Assembly: GCF_016881005.1 (NCBI RefSeq)
Contig: NZ_JACOPV010000002.1
Coordinates: 186,001 to 250,000 of the forward strand
From: Pseudomonas arcuscaelestis
GTDB lineage: Bacteria; Pseudomonadota; Gammaproteobacteria; Pseudomonadales; Pseudomonadaceae
Direction: 5' to 3'
Length of the DNA stretch: 64,000 nt
The notes beneath the pieces are model-generated. The model saw nothing but the letters and a program-made list of their open reading frames with translations, did not search any database and had not been told where the DNA came from. This document shows, piece by piece, positions 26,663 to 34,240 of the stretch. Within the stretch, counting starts at the first letter, position 1. Every line of letters starts with the position of its first letter. Made by a program: the position numbers and the translations under genes.

Positions 26663-27766
26663 TCAGAAGCCGGTCTTGACCGTGCTCCACACGCGAGTGA
26701 TCGCGCGCATATCCCGGGGTTCCTGGGTTTTTTGCGCAAACAGCCGTTCGCGGGTACTGGCATCGGGGTAGATCGCCGGGTTGTCGCGTATGTCTGCCAG
26801 CACCTGCTCGGTGGCCGCGGCGTTACTGTTGGCGTAGTGGATGTAGTTGGTAACCTTCGCCATGTTCTGCGGCTGCAGCAGGAATTCGATGAAGCGGTGG
26901 GCGTTGGCGGTGTGCGGCGCATCCTTGGGCAGGTAAAGGTTGTCGAACCAGATCAGTGAGCCTTCCTTGGGAATGAAGAACGCCAGCTGGATGTCCTTTT
27001 TCGCCTCTGCGGCGCGAGCCTGGGCGGTAGCGTAGTCGCCCGACCAGGTCAGGGCCATGCACACATCGCCGTTGGGCAGGCTGGTGAGGTAATTCACCGA
27101 GTCGAATTTCTTGATGTAGGGGCGGATGTCCAGCAACAGTTTCTCGGCCGCCTTGAGATCGGCGGGCGCCGCGCTGCGCGGGTCCTTACCCAGGTATTTG
27201 AGCGCCAGCGGAATCACCTCGGTCGGTGCATCCATCAGCGTTACCCCGCAATCGGCGAAGCGTGAGACGATCTTGGGATCAAACAACATCGCCAGCGAGC
27301 CAATCGGCGCATCCGGCATGCGCGCCTTGATTTTGTCGACGTTGTAGGTCACTCCAGAGCTGCCCCAGGTGTAGGGCGCCGAGTACTTGAGGTCGGGGTC
27401 GTAATCCTGGAGGTTCTGCACCACCTGAGCATCGAGGTTATGCCAACTGGGCAGTTGCTGCTTGTCCAGCGCTTGGAATACGCCCGCCTTGATCAAAGGC
27501 GGCACGAGCGAGGCATTGAGCATCACCAGGTCATAGCCGGAGCGACCGGTGAGCAATTTGGTCTGTACGGTTTCGTAGCCATCGAAGGTGTCGTAGATCA
27601 CCTTGATGCCGGTGGCCTTTTCAAAATCGGCCAGGGTGGTTTCGCCAATGTAGTCCGTCCAGTTGTACAACCTGAGTGTGTTGCCGGTATCCACCTCGGC
27701 GGCCAGGGTGGCCGTGGCGGTGGACGCCAGCAACAAACTGCACATCACCTTCAGTGCCTTGCGCAT
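26663..27766 (-). CDS. Polyamine ABC transporter periplasmic binding protein (PotF/SpuD type)
   Basis: The 367-residue protein has a signal peptide (LLLASTATATLAAEV) followed by LRLYNWTDYIGETTLADFEKATG, the classic opening of PotD/PotF/SpuD binding proteins, where the Trp-Thr-Asp-Tyr segment lines the polyamine site. Later marks are YTWGSSGVTYN and a C-terminal FIEFLLQPQNMAKVTNYIHYANSN. By family it binds putrescine or spermidine in the periplasm. No ATPase or permease genes are adjacent, so it must use a transporter encoded elsewhere. It lies 38 bases upstream of the aminotransferase. Confidence 0.88.
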   Translation of the reverse strand: MRKALKVMCSLLLASTATATLAAEVDTGNTLRLYNWTDYIGETTLADFEKATGIKVIYDTFDGYETVQTKLLTGRSGYDLVMLNASLVPPLIKAGVFQALDKQQLPSWHNLDAQVVQNLQDYDPDLKYSAPYTWGSSGVTYNVDKIKARMPDAPIGSLAMLFDPKIVSRFADCGVTLMDAPTEVIPLALKYLGKDPRSAAPADLKAAEKLLLDIRPYIKKFDSVNYLTSLPNGDVCMALTWSGDYATAQARAAEAKKDIQLAFFIPKEGSLIWFDNLYLPKDAPHTANAHRFIEFLLQPQNMAKVTNYIHYANSNAAATEQVLADIRDNPAIYPDASTRERLFAQKTQEPRDMRAITRVWSTVKTGF

Positions 27767-27903
27767 AGCAACTCCGTCGTGTGACTGCTCAGGGTGAGCC
27801 GATGGCGTTACTATCAGGTGATTCGCGGGCGCAGACCATAACCCGAATGGGTGGGTATCGCGCAGACGCTCGCGGTAGCTTCAGGGGTGTGGCGATTCAA
27901 TGC

Positions 27904-28989
27904 TCATGGTGCTACTTCAAGGCTTGCCGCCTGATAGGTGGGGTAGTCCGAATAACCGCGTGCCCCCGGGGTATAGAGGGTATGACGGTCGAAGCCTGCC
28001 AGCGGCAAGCCCGCTTGCAGGCGCTCGACCAGGTCCGGATTGGCAATGAAATGCCGGCCGAACGACACCGCATCGCCCTCGCCTGCTTCAAGCGCTGCCC
28101 GCGCCATCGGCCCATCAAAGCCATCATTGAGGATTACGCCGCTGTTGCTGTGCTGGCGCGCCAGGGCGAAGGCGTCGATGGCAGGCACCGGCGAGCGCAT
28201 GATGTGCAGGTAAGCCAGACCCAGCGGCGCCACTGCTGCGCACAACGCTGTAGCCGTAGCCAGCGGATCGGCATCCTCGATGTCGTTGTAGCTGTTGCCG
28301 GGGCATTGGCGATAGCCAACCCGACCGGCGCCGATAGCGCCCGCCATGGCCTGCAGTACGTTCTTGGCAAAGCGCACTCGATTGTCAGCACTCCCGCCAT
28401 AGGCATCGGTACGCCGGTTACTGCCCGAGGCCATAAACTGCATGGGCAGGTAGCCACTGGTGCAATGCAACTCGACGCCGTCAAAGCCTGCTTCGCGGGC
28501 GTTGATCGCCGCCTGGCGGTACTCGCCGATAGTCGCCTCAATACCTTCCAGGCTCAGGGCCTGAGGTTCGTCGGTGTCCACCATACCGGCAATGTCGCTG
28601 AACAGCCGGGTCTGTGCCCTTAGCGCCGAAGGCGCTACGGTCGTCGCCGCTTCGGGCTTGTTGTAGCGACTCGCGGCGCGTCCCACGTGCATCAATTGCA
28701 GGACGATACGGCCACCGCGCTCATGCACCGCGTCGGTCACCCGCCGCCAGCCGGCAATCTGTGCAGCGGTGTAGATGGCCGGGGTGCGGCAATAACCCAG
28801 GCCGTTGGCCGACGGCGCAGTACCTTCGGCAATGATCAGTCCGGCACTGGCGCGCTGGCGATAGTAGTCGACCATCTCGGCCCCTGGCAGCGCCTCGGCA
28901 CTGGCACGGCTGCGGGTCATTGGCGCCATGACAATACGGTTGGCCAATTGCAGTTCACCCAGGCGCAGCGGCTCGAACAAGATACTCAT
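27904..28989 (-). CDS. Old Yellow Enzyme-family alkene reductase
   Basis: The 361-residue FMN protein begins LFEPLRLGELQLANRIVMAPMTRSRA and follows the N-ethylmaleimide-reductase/OYE pattern, with QLMHVGRAA, GFDGVELHCTSGYLPMQFM and NRRTDAYGGS. Such enzymes reduce activated C=C bonds with NAD(P)H. Where classical OYEs have the substrate-binding HxxN pair (HGAN), this one has HCTS, so a different substrate fit is likely. It is the third gene of a unit with an aldolase-like thiolase and a DUF35-MaoC protein, so a steroid enone or side-chain enoyl substrate is plausible. AGGAG fixes the ATG at 28989. Confidence 0.85.
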   Translation of the reverse strand: MSILFEPLRLGELQLANRIVMAPMTRSRASAEALPGAEMVDYYRQRASAGLIIAEGTAPSANGLGYCRTPAIYTAAQIAGWRRVTDAVHERGGRIVLQLMHVGRAASRYNKPEAATTVAPSALRAQTRLFSDIAGMVDTDEPQALSLEGIEATIGEYRQAAINAREAGFDGVELHCTSGYLPMQFMASGSNRRTDAYGGSADNRVRFAKNVLQAMAGAIGAGRVGYRQCPGNSYNDIEDADPLATATALCAAVAPLGLAYLHIMRSPVPAIDAFALARQHSNSGVILNDGFDGPMARAALEAGEGDAVSFGRHFIANPDLVERLQAGLPLAGFDRHTLYTPGARGYSDYPTYQAASLEVAP

Positions 28990-29041
28990 CTCAGCTCCTT
29001 CACTTCTTGGAAATTCCCGACCGCGACTCAATCACGCAGCG

Positions 29042-29073
29042 GGTCGGCAGCGCGTGCAGCGTGGCTGCCGACC
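29042..29073. repeat. 10-bp perfect stem hairpin between genes
   Basis: GGTCGGCAGC and GCTGCCGACC flank a 12-base loop in the 102-bp gap between the DUF35-MaoC gene and the alkene reductase. It has no U tract; it may attenuate transcription or stabilise the upstream mRNA. Confidence 0.5.
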
Positions 29074-29091
29074 TGGCCGCTGTTTGCCGGC

Positions 29092-30039
29092 TTACATGTA
29101 CAAGATCACCAGGTCATTGATGACTGAAGGACGATCACTGCCAACCACGTGGGTGTTCACTTCCAGGGTCAGTTGGGTGCCGCGCTTGACCCGCGCCACC
29201 TGCTTGACCCGGGCCCGTGCATGGATACGCGAACCGGCAGGCACGGGTGCCGGGAAACGCAAGCGATCGGAGCCGTAGTTGACCATGGTGCTAAAGCCGG
29301 TGATTTCGTAGCCCAGCGCCAGTTGCAGTCGCGACTGCAGGACCTGCACCAGCGCACCGTGGGCAATGGTGCCGCCAAACGGGCTGTCCTTGCGCGCGCG
29401 CTCAGGATCGGTGTGAATCCAGTAGTTGTCACCCGAGAGCTTGGCAAAGGCATCGATCAGTTCCTGATCAACCTCCACTTCGTTGCTCCAGGCACTGAAG
29501 GTTTCGCTGACCAGGCTCTGCAACGCCGCCTCGTCATCCATTGCCACCTGGCGTGAAGGTGCTGGCGTAGCGGCTTCGGGCGCTGGGGCCTGGGCTGCAC
29601 CGCTCCAGGTTTGCAGTGCGGCGCTGTCCTGCTGCAAACCGGTAAAGCGCAGCAAGCGTGAACCCTTCGCATCGACCTCGGCGAACACCGGTTGCAAACG
29701 CATACCGATGTGAATCTGCTCCTCCTCCAGGCCCACCAACGTGGTGTTGATGCGCACACCTTCATCCAGCTCGATCACCGCCAGCTTCTGCGGCATCTCG
29801 TCGGCGAAATCCGGGAGCGTGGCTATCCGCGCGATGGTGAAGCTGTAGAGGCTGGCGCCGCCACTGACTTCACGCCAGGTCAGGTCATGGGCCAGGCATT
29901 TTGGGCAGTGGCGACGCGGGTAGAACACCCAGTGTTCACAGGCGTTGCACTGCTGGATCAACAGGCGCTGGGCCTTGAGGCCTTCCCAGAACGGTGCGGA
30001 AATTTCGGTCGGCACCGGCATTGGCTTATTGTTCGACAT
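29092..30039 (-). CDS. DUF35-MaoC fusion: enoyl-CoA hydratase with aldolase-partner domain
   Basis: The N-terminal third (residues 1-125) is DUF35: a rubredoxin-like zinc ribbon (C-x2-C around residue 35 and C-x2-C around residue 48) followed by an OB fold. After a Pro/Ala linker, residues 170-315 form a MaoC hot-dog hydratase with the complete signature FAKLSGDNYWIHTDPERA and FGGTIAHGALVQ, containing the catalytic Asp and His. In the mycobacterial side-chain enzyme ChsH2 the order is MaoC then DUF35. The DUF35 domain is the obligate partner of Ltp2-type aldolases, and a thiolase-fold gene lies immediately upstream with a few bases between. The start is one of two ATGs (30048 or 30039); 30039 has better spacing. 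Confidence 0.85.
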   Translation of the reverse strand: MSNNKPMPVPTEISAPFWEGLKAQRLLIQQCNACEHWVFYPRRHCPKCLAHDLTWREVSGGASLYSFTIARIATLPDFADEMPQKLAVIELDEGVRINTTLVGLEEEQIHIGMRLQPVFAEVDAKGSRLLRFTGLQQDSAALQTWSGAAQAPAPEAATPAPSRQVAMDDEAALQSLVSETFSAWSNEVEVDQELIDAFAKLSGDNYWIHTDPERARKDSPFGGTIAHGALVQVLQSRLQLALGYEITGFSTMVNYGSDRLRFPAPVPAGSRIHARARVKQVARVKRGTQLTLEVNTHVVGSDRPSVINDLVILYM

Positions 30040-30044
30040 GCAGG

Positions 30045-31256
30045 TCATGCTCCCTGAAGAATCAATGCAGCTTGCTCACTCATCACGCCACCGGTTCCGG
30101 AGACGTAAACCGCATCACAGCGCTCAAGCTGGCGTTCGCCCGCTTCTCCACTGATCTGCGTGACCGCTTCGATCACCTGGGACATGCCCCCGGCCGCACC
30201 GGCCTGGCCGAAGCTGAGCTGGCCACCGTGGGTATTCATCGGAAAGTCGCCGCGCCAGGTCAGGTCGTGCTCACGGACAAACTGCATGCCCTCGCCCTTG
30301 GCGCAGAAGCCGGCGTCTTCGAGGGTGAGCAAGGCGGTAATGGTGTAGCAGTCGTAAATTTGTGCGGCATCGACATCGCTCGGTTTCACCCCGGCCATCT
30401 CGAACGCACGGCGCGAGGCTGGCCCCACCGGGGTGTGGATCATGTCCTTGGCGTAGGACGGCGATTTGAATGCCAGGTGTTCGCCAAAACCGGTAATGAA
30501 CGCAGGGCGTTTACGGGCACGCGCAGCGACTTCCTTGGAGGCAATGATCAGTGCCGCACCACCGGCCACCGGCATGACAATTTCCAGTACATGCAACGGG
30601 TCGGCGACGCGCTTGCTCGCCAATACCTGCTCGATGGTCAACGGCTGGCCGTAGAACATCGCCTGGGGGTTGGCCAGGGCGTTGGTGCGCTGGTCAACGG
30701 CAATCTTGGCCATCGCCATCGGGTCGTAACCGTACTGCGCGGCATAGCGCTGGGCGATCATGGCGTAGCCGGTATTCTGCCCCATGTGCCCGTAAGGCAG
30801 GTCGAACTCTGCCTCCGGAGCACCAAAGGCGGTGCTGTGGCCGCCGTAACGCATGGCGCGAATCATTGCGCTGGGGTCTTCATCGGGGCCCATCGGCGCC
30901 ATCCGCGCTGGCATTACACAGAGCACGGCCTGGCACAAGCCCAGCTCGATGGCGGCAGCGGCGCGCCAGACCATGCCCACCGCCGTGCAGCCGCCCAGGT
31001 CGACCACTTCGGCAAAATTGACGGTCAAGCCCAGGTACTCGGCGGCCATGGCCGGCACGAACACCGAAGCTTCATGAAAGTGCGGGCCGTTGATCACCAG
31101 ACCATCGAGGTCTTCGGCACGCAGCCCGGCGTCGCGCAGCGCTTGCGCAGCCAGGTCGGCGACTTGTTCGAGGTGGAACATGCGCGGTGCAGTGGCATAC
31201 TTTTCCGGCTTGTATTGCGCGGCGCCTACAATCGCCGCATGACCTTTAAGACCCAT
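30045..31256 (-). CDS. Thiolase-fold protein, probable retro-aldolase of steroid side-chain cleavage
   Basis: The 403-residue protein has the SCP-x-type thiolase fold. Cys90 (DLGGC) is kept, but the second-half catalytic residues of thiolases are gone. The GHP histidine is replaced by Gln351 (SFGQAG), the C-terminal Cys-x-Gly is Ser-Gly (VSGTGG), and the usual HDCF is YDCYT with Tyr301. This matches non-condensing, Ltp2/Sal-type aldolases that cleave a beta-hydroxyacyl-CoA rather than thiolases. The adjacent DUF35-MaoC protein would be its partner. GGGGG lies five bases before the ATG at 31256. A copy of the cluster's shared palindrome lies 76 bases upstream. The exact substrate is inferred. 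Confidence 0.8.
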   Translation of the reverse strand: MGLKGHAAIVGAAQYKPEKYATAPRMFHLEQVADLAAQALRDAGLRAEDLDGLVINGPHFHEASVFVPAMAAEYLGLTVNFAEVVDLGGCTAVGMVWRAAAAIELGLCQAVLCVMPARMAPMGPDEDPSAMIRAMRYGGHSTAFGAPEAEFDLPYGHMGQNTGYAMIAQRYAAQYGYDPMAMAKIAVDQRTNALANPQAMFYGQPLTIEQVLASKRVADPLHVLEIVMPVAGGAALIIASKEVAARARKRPAFITGFGEHLAFKSPSYAKDMIHTPVGPASRRAFEMAGVKPSDVDAAQIYDCYTITALLTLEDAGFCAKGEGMQFVREHDLTWRGDFPMNTHGGQLSFGQAGAAGGMSQVIEAVTQISGEAGERQLERCDAVYVSGTGGVMSEQAALILQGA

Positions 31257-31331
31257 GTATCCCCCACTCGAAAGCTGTGTGCTTCGGATTTTTGTTGTGT
31301 GGTGACCATGCCACAACTGCTGCAGCGAGTG

Positions 31332-31349
31332 ATCGTCCATTTTGACTAG
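31332..31349 (-). promoter_or_regulatory. Cluster palindrome, site G (upstream of the thiolase unit)
   Basis: ATCGTC-cattttGACTAG on the plus strand; read towards the gene, CTAGTC-N6-GACGAT, ending 76 bases before the thiolase start at 31256. One of eight matching sites in the cluster. Confidence 0.7.
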
Positions 31350-31354
31350 GCCAC

Positions 31355-31390
31355 GGCCGGCGCCAGGACTGATACAGGCCTGGCGCCGAC
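31355..31390 (-). terminator. Hairpin after the DUF1302 gene, probable terminator
   Basis: GGCGCCAGG pairs with CCTGGCGCC around a loop of about 11 bases, 10-20 bases after the DUF1302 stop on the minus strand. No U tract follows, but it separates the DUF1302 gene from the thiolase unit, which has its own regulatory site. Confidence 0.5.
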
Positions 31391-31397
31391 ACCGGGA

Positions 31398-33074
31398 TCA
31401 GAAGCTGTACTTCACCGAGAACGTGCCATAGTCACGGTCTGCCAGCAAACGCTTGACCGGATCCGCTTCACCCAGGTAGCCGGTGACCCGCAGGGCGACT
31501 TCCAGGTTGCCCAGGTACTTGAAAGTGGTGCCAAGGCTCAAACGGCGGTCGCCCTGCAGACCGGAAATGGTCCCGGCCATTGGTGTGGCGCCGCTGAACA
31601 CGTTGGAGAAGTTGACCGGTACTTCCAGGTCCCAACCTTCGAACACACCCGGGTAACTGAAGGATGCGCCCAGGGTGTAGGCGCTGGCAGTCTTGCTGCG
31701 CCAGGCCGTGGCGGTCTTGTAGGTGTAGTCATCGGACGGCTGCACCAGGGGGCGCATCGGCGCAATCAGGCTGTTGCCCAGCGCCTGCAGGTTCGGCGCC
31801 GCCGAAGCCTCGTCGACGCTGTCGACCCGCACATGAACAATTTCGGCGGTCAATGAGGTCTGGCTCGCCCACGGACGATCGCCGAGGATGCGGATGGCCG
31901 AAAGCTGCATCTGCTGGCCCTTGCCACGGGCCGGAGTCGGGCCCAGGCCGGTGTTGACCATGACCGGCGCACCATCGCGGTAAGACCATTCGCCGCCGAT
32001 CTGGGTTTCACCAATTTTCGTCGAGGCGCTGATACCCGTCAGCTTGATGTCTTCAAAGTAGGTAACGCGGTAGCCATCCGGGGCGCCGAAGAACACGCCC
32101 GGGCCTGCCGGGACTGCCTGGTAGCCCACCAGTGCAGTGGCAGGGTTCTTGTCGTGATAATTGACATGAAACAGTGACAACTCCAGGGCTGGCACCGGGC
32201 GAAAGCGAACCTGCGCGCCCCATTGGCCACTGTCACGGGGCTCATCGGTACCGCGATAGTCGATCCGCGAGCCATTGGCGCCGAGGATGAATTCCCGCCC
32301 CGGCCCCACCACGTCACTGGTAGACAAGTAGCTGCCCACCGGCGGCAGTTCGGTGCCCATCCATTCATATTGCACATAGGCGCCGAAGGTCAGTTGCGGG
32401 TTCAGTCGATACGACGCCGAAACTTGTCCGACCGGCAACAGCACTTCCTTGACCTCGACCCCCGGCTGCGCTGCCTTGACCGCATCGGACGGGCTTTGCA
32501 CGCCACTGACCCCTGGGTAGAAGAGGCTCTCACCCCACGACTCGATGTGGCGCCCGGCCTTGACGTCGAGCATCGAATCGTTCTCGAAGCGCCAGCCCCC
32601 GAACACATAGGCGTCGAGGAACTTGCTGCGGCCACCGGCGTAATACTTGGTATCGCTGGTGAACTCGTTGTGGTCGCCGTTCTTGTTGACGGTGCCCGGT
32701 GAATCGTTGTCGTTGGAACGATGGTAAACGTCATCGTAGAACGTACTGGCGCGCAATACTGCGCCGTAGTTGTCCTTGCGCACGATCATTTCCGCCAGGG
32801 CACCAATGCGATTGGTCACCAGGCTGCCTTTGTCGAAGTTGCGGTCGCCGTCATCACCGTTGAGGGTCAGCAGGTCCTTGTCCGGATCGGACAAACGCAC
32901 ACCAATGCCGTAGCTGGTTGTTACGGTCCAGTCGATCGTCGTTCCGTCGTCGAACTCGATGGTTTCACCGGACCATGCGGGTGTAGACACCAACGCAATC
33001 GCCACCACCAGACCAGATAACTCGAAGCCCGATACCCTTGGGCCAGCACCATATTTTTTGTTTTTATTAGTCAC
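31398..33074 (-). CDS. DUF1302 family outer-membrane protein
   Basis: The 558-residue product has a signal peptide (VVAIALVSTPAWSGE) and many amphipathic strands, ending in FSVKYSF with the terminal Phe of outer-membrane barrels. DUF1302 proteins occur with DUF1329 proteins next to genes for degradation of steroids and other hydrophobic compounds, and a role in uptake across the outer membrane is the usual proposal; it is unproven. No ATG fits; GTG at 33074 follows GGGAGAGG and yields a clean signal peptide. It is downstream of the MBL-fold and CoA-ligase genes on the same strand, 71 bases away. Confidence 0.82.
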   Translation of the reverse strand: MTNKNKKYGAGPRVSGFELSGLVVAIALVSTPAWSGETIEFDDGTTIDWTVTTSYGIGVRLSDPDKDLLTLNGDDGDRNFDKGSLVTNRIGALAEMIVRKDNYGAVLRASTFYDDVYHRSNDNDSPGTVNKNGDHNEFTSDTKYYAGGRSKFLDAYVFGGWRFENDSMLDVKAGRHIESWGESLFYPGVSGVQSPSDAVKAAQPGVEVKEVLLPVGQVSASYRLNPQLTFGAYVQYEWMGTELPPVGSYLSTSDVVGPGREFILGANGSRIDYRGTDEPRDSGQWGAQVRFRPVPALELSLFHVNYHDKNPATALVGYQAVPAGPGVFFGAPDGYRVTYFEDIKLTGISASTKIGETQIGGEWSYRDGAPVMVNTGLGPTPARGKGQQMQLSAIRILGDRPWASQTSLTAEIVHVRVDSVDEASAAPNLQALGNSLIAPMRPLVQPSDDYTYKTATAWRSKTASAYTLGASFSYPGVFEGWDLEVPVNFSNVFSGATPMAGTISGLQGDRRLSLGTTFKYLGNLEVALRVTGYLGEADPVKRLLADRDYGTFSVKYSF

Positions 33075-33145
33075 ACTGCCTCTCCCGATAAACGACCTGA
33101 TGGCCGCGCAAATGTGCAAGAACACCACTACTTCCCACTGCCTGC

Positions 33146-34240
33146 TCAGAGCTGCCCTAGCGCAGACCGAGCAATGACACCTTCATCCGGGCGCGAGTAA
33201 CGGAACACACCGGCTAGTTCTTCTCGTACCAACCGCCCTTGAGCGATGAGGTAATTGGCATGGGCCAGGGTTTCGCCGATGGCCATCAATTCATCGAAGC
33301 GCCCTTTCACCGCTGGAAACAGCACCGCCATCAACTGCATGGCCGTGCGCGGCGCGGTGCAGGCGTCCAGCAACTGCTGCAGGTGCGTCTGGTGATGGGC
33401 ATGCAACTGATCAAGGCGCTCATGCAGATTGAAAAACGGTCGCTCATGCGCCGGTAGCACCAGCACGCTGTCGGGCACCGTGCGCAGGTCATGGATCGAG
33501 TCGAGCCAGTCACGCAGTGGGTCGGCATCCGGCTCGGTGACCTGGACGCAGACGCTTGAGGTAATGCGCGGCAGTACCTGGTCACCGGAAATCAGCAGGC
33601 CGTCTTCGGCGCAGTACAGGCAGGCATGCTCGGGCGAATGGCCACGGCCGATACGGATCTGCCAGCGACGCCCACCGATGTTCAGCTCAGTGCCTTCGCT
33701 CAAGCGGTGAAAACTGCTCGGCACCTGTGGTCGAAAGTGCGCTGACCCGAGTATCGGGAACAGCGCCTGGGTTTGCTCGGGGCTGAAACCTGCGCGCTGA
33801 TAATGTTGGCCGAATGCCCAATCGCTGCTGCCATCGCCCTGCCTGCCCAACTGATGCATGGCCTGGTATTCACTGGCACTCATGAACACCGGGCAGTGAA
33901 AGCGGTCACTCAACCAGCCGAGCACTCCGACATGATCGGAGTGAAAGTGCGTACAGATCACCGCTACCAGCGGCAAGCCTGCTAGCGCGGTATCAAACAG
34001 CGCTTCCCAGACTTCACGGGTTTGCGCATTGTTCAGCCCGGTATCGACCGCCACCCAGCCCTCGCCGTGGCGCAGCAAGTACAGGTTGATGTGGTCGAGC
34101 CCGAATGGCAGTGGCATACGCAGCCACAAAAGCCCCTCGGCGACTTCCTGCACGGCGCCGTTGGCGGGTGGTTGCGGCCAGGGAAAGCGCAGTCCGGCGC
34201 GCCATTCATGTCCCTGCGCGTCGAGGCTACTCACTGGCAT
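33146..34240 (-). CDS. MBL-fold metallo-hydrolase
   Basis: The 364-residue protein has the full metallo-beta-lactamase metal site: THFHSDHVG (HxHxDH), the GHSPEH histidine in mid-protein and the Asp in LLISGDQVLP, then a C-terminal helical domain with LPAHERPF. This subgroup includes glyoxalase II-like thioesterases and lactonases. It overlaps the end of the upstream CoA ligase by 14 bases, so the two are coupled. That coupling suggests hydrolysis of a CoA thioester or lactone made in the pathway, for example recovering CoA from dead-end steroid thioesters. The exact role is unknown. Confidence 0.82.
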   Translation of the reverse strand: MPVSSLDAQGHEWRAGLRFPWPQPPANGAVQEVAEGLLWLRMPLPFGLDHINLYLLRHGEGWVAVDTGLNNAQTREVWEALFDTALAGLPLVAVICTHFHSDHVGVLGWLSDRFHCPVFMSASEYQAMHQLGRQGDGSSDWAFGQHYQRAGFSPEQTQALFPILGSAHFRPQVPSSFHRLSEGTELNIGGRRWQIRIGRGHSPEHACLYCAEDGLLISGDQVLPRITSSVCVQVTEPDADPLRDWLDSIHDLRTVPDSVLVLPAHERPFFNLHERLDQLHAHHQTHLQQLLDACTAPRTAMQLMAVLFPAVKGRFDELMAIGETLAHANYLIAQGRLVREELAGVFRYSRPDEGVIARSALGQL

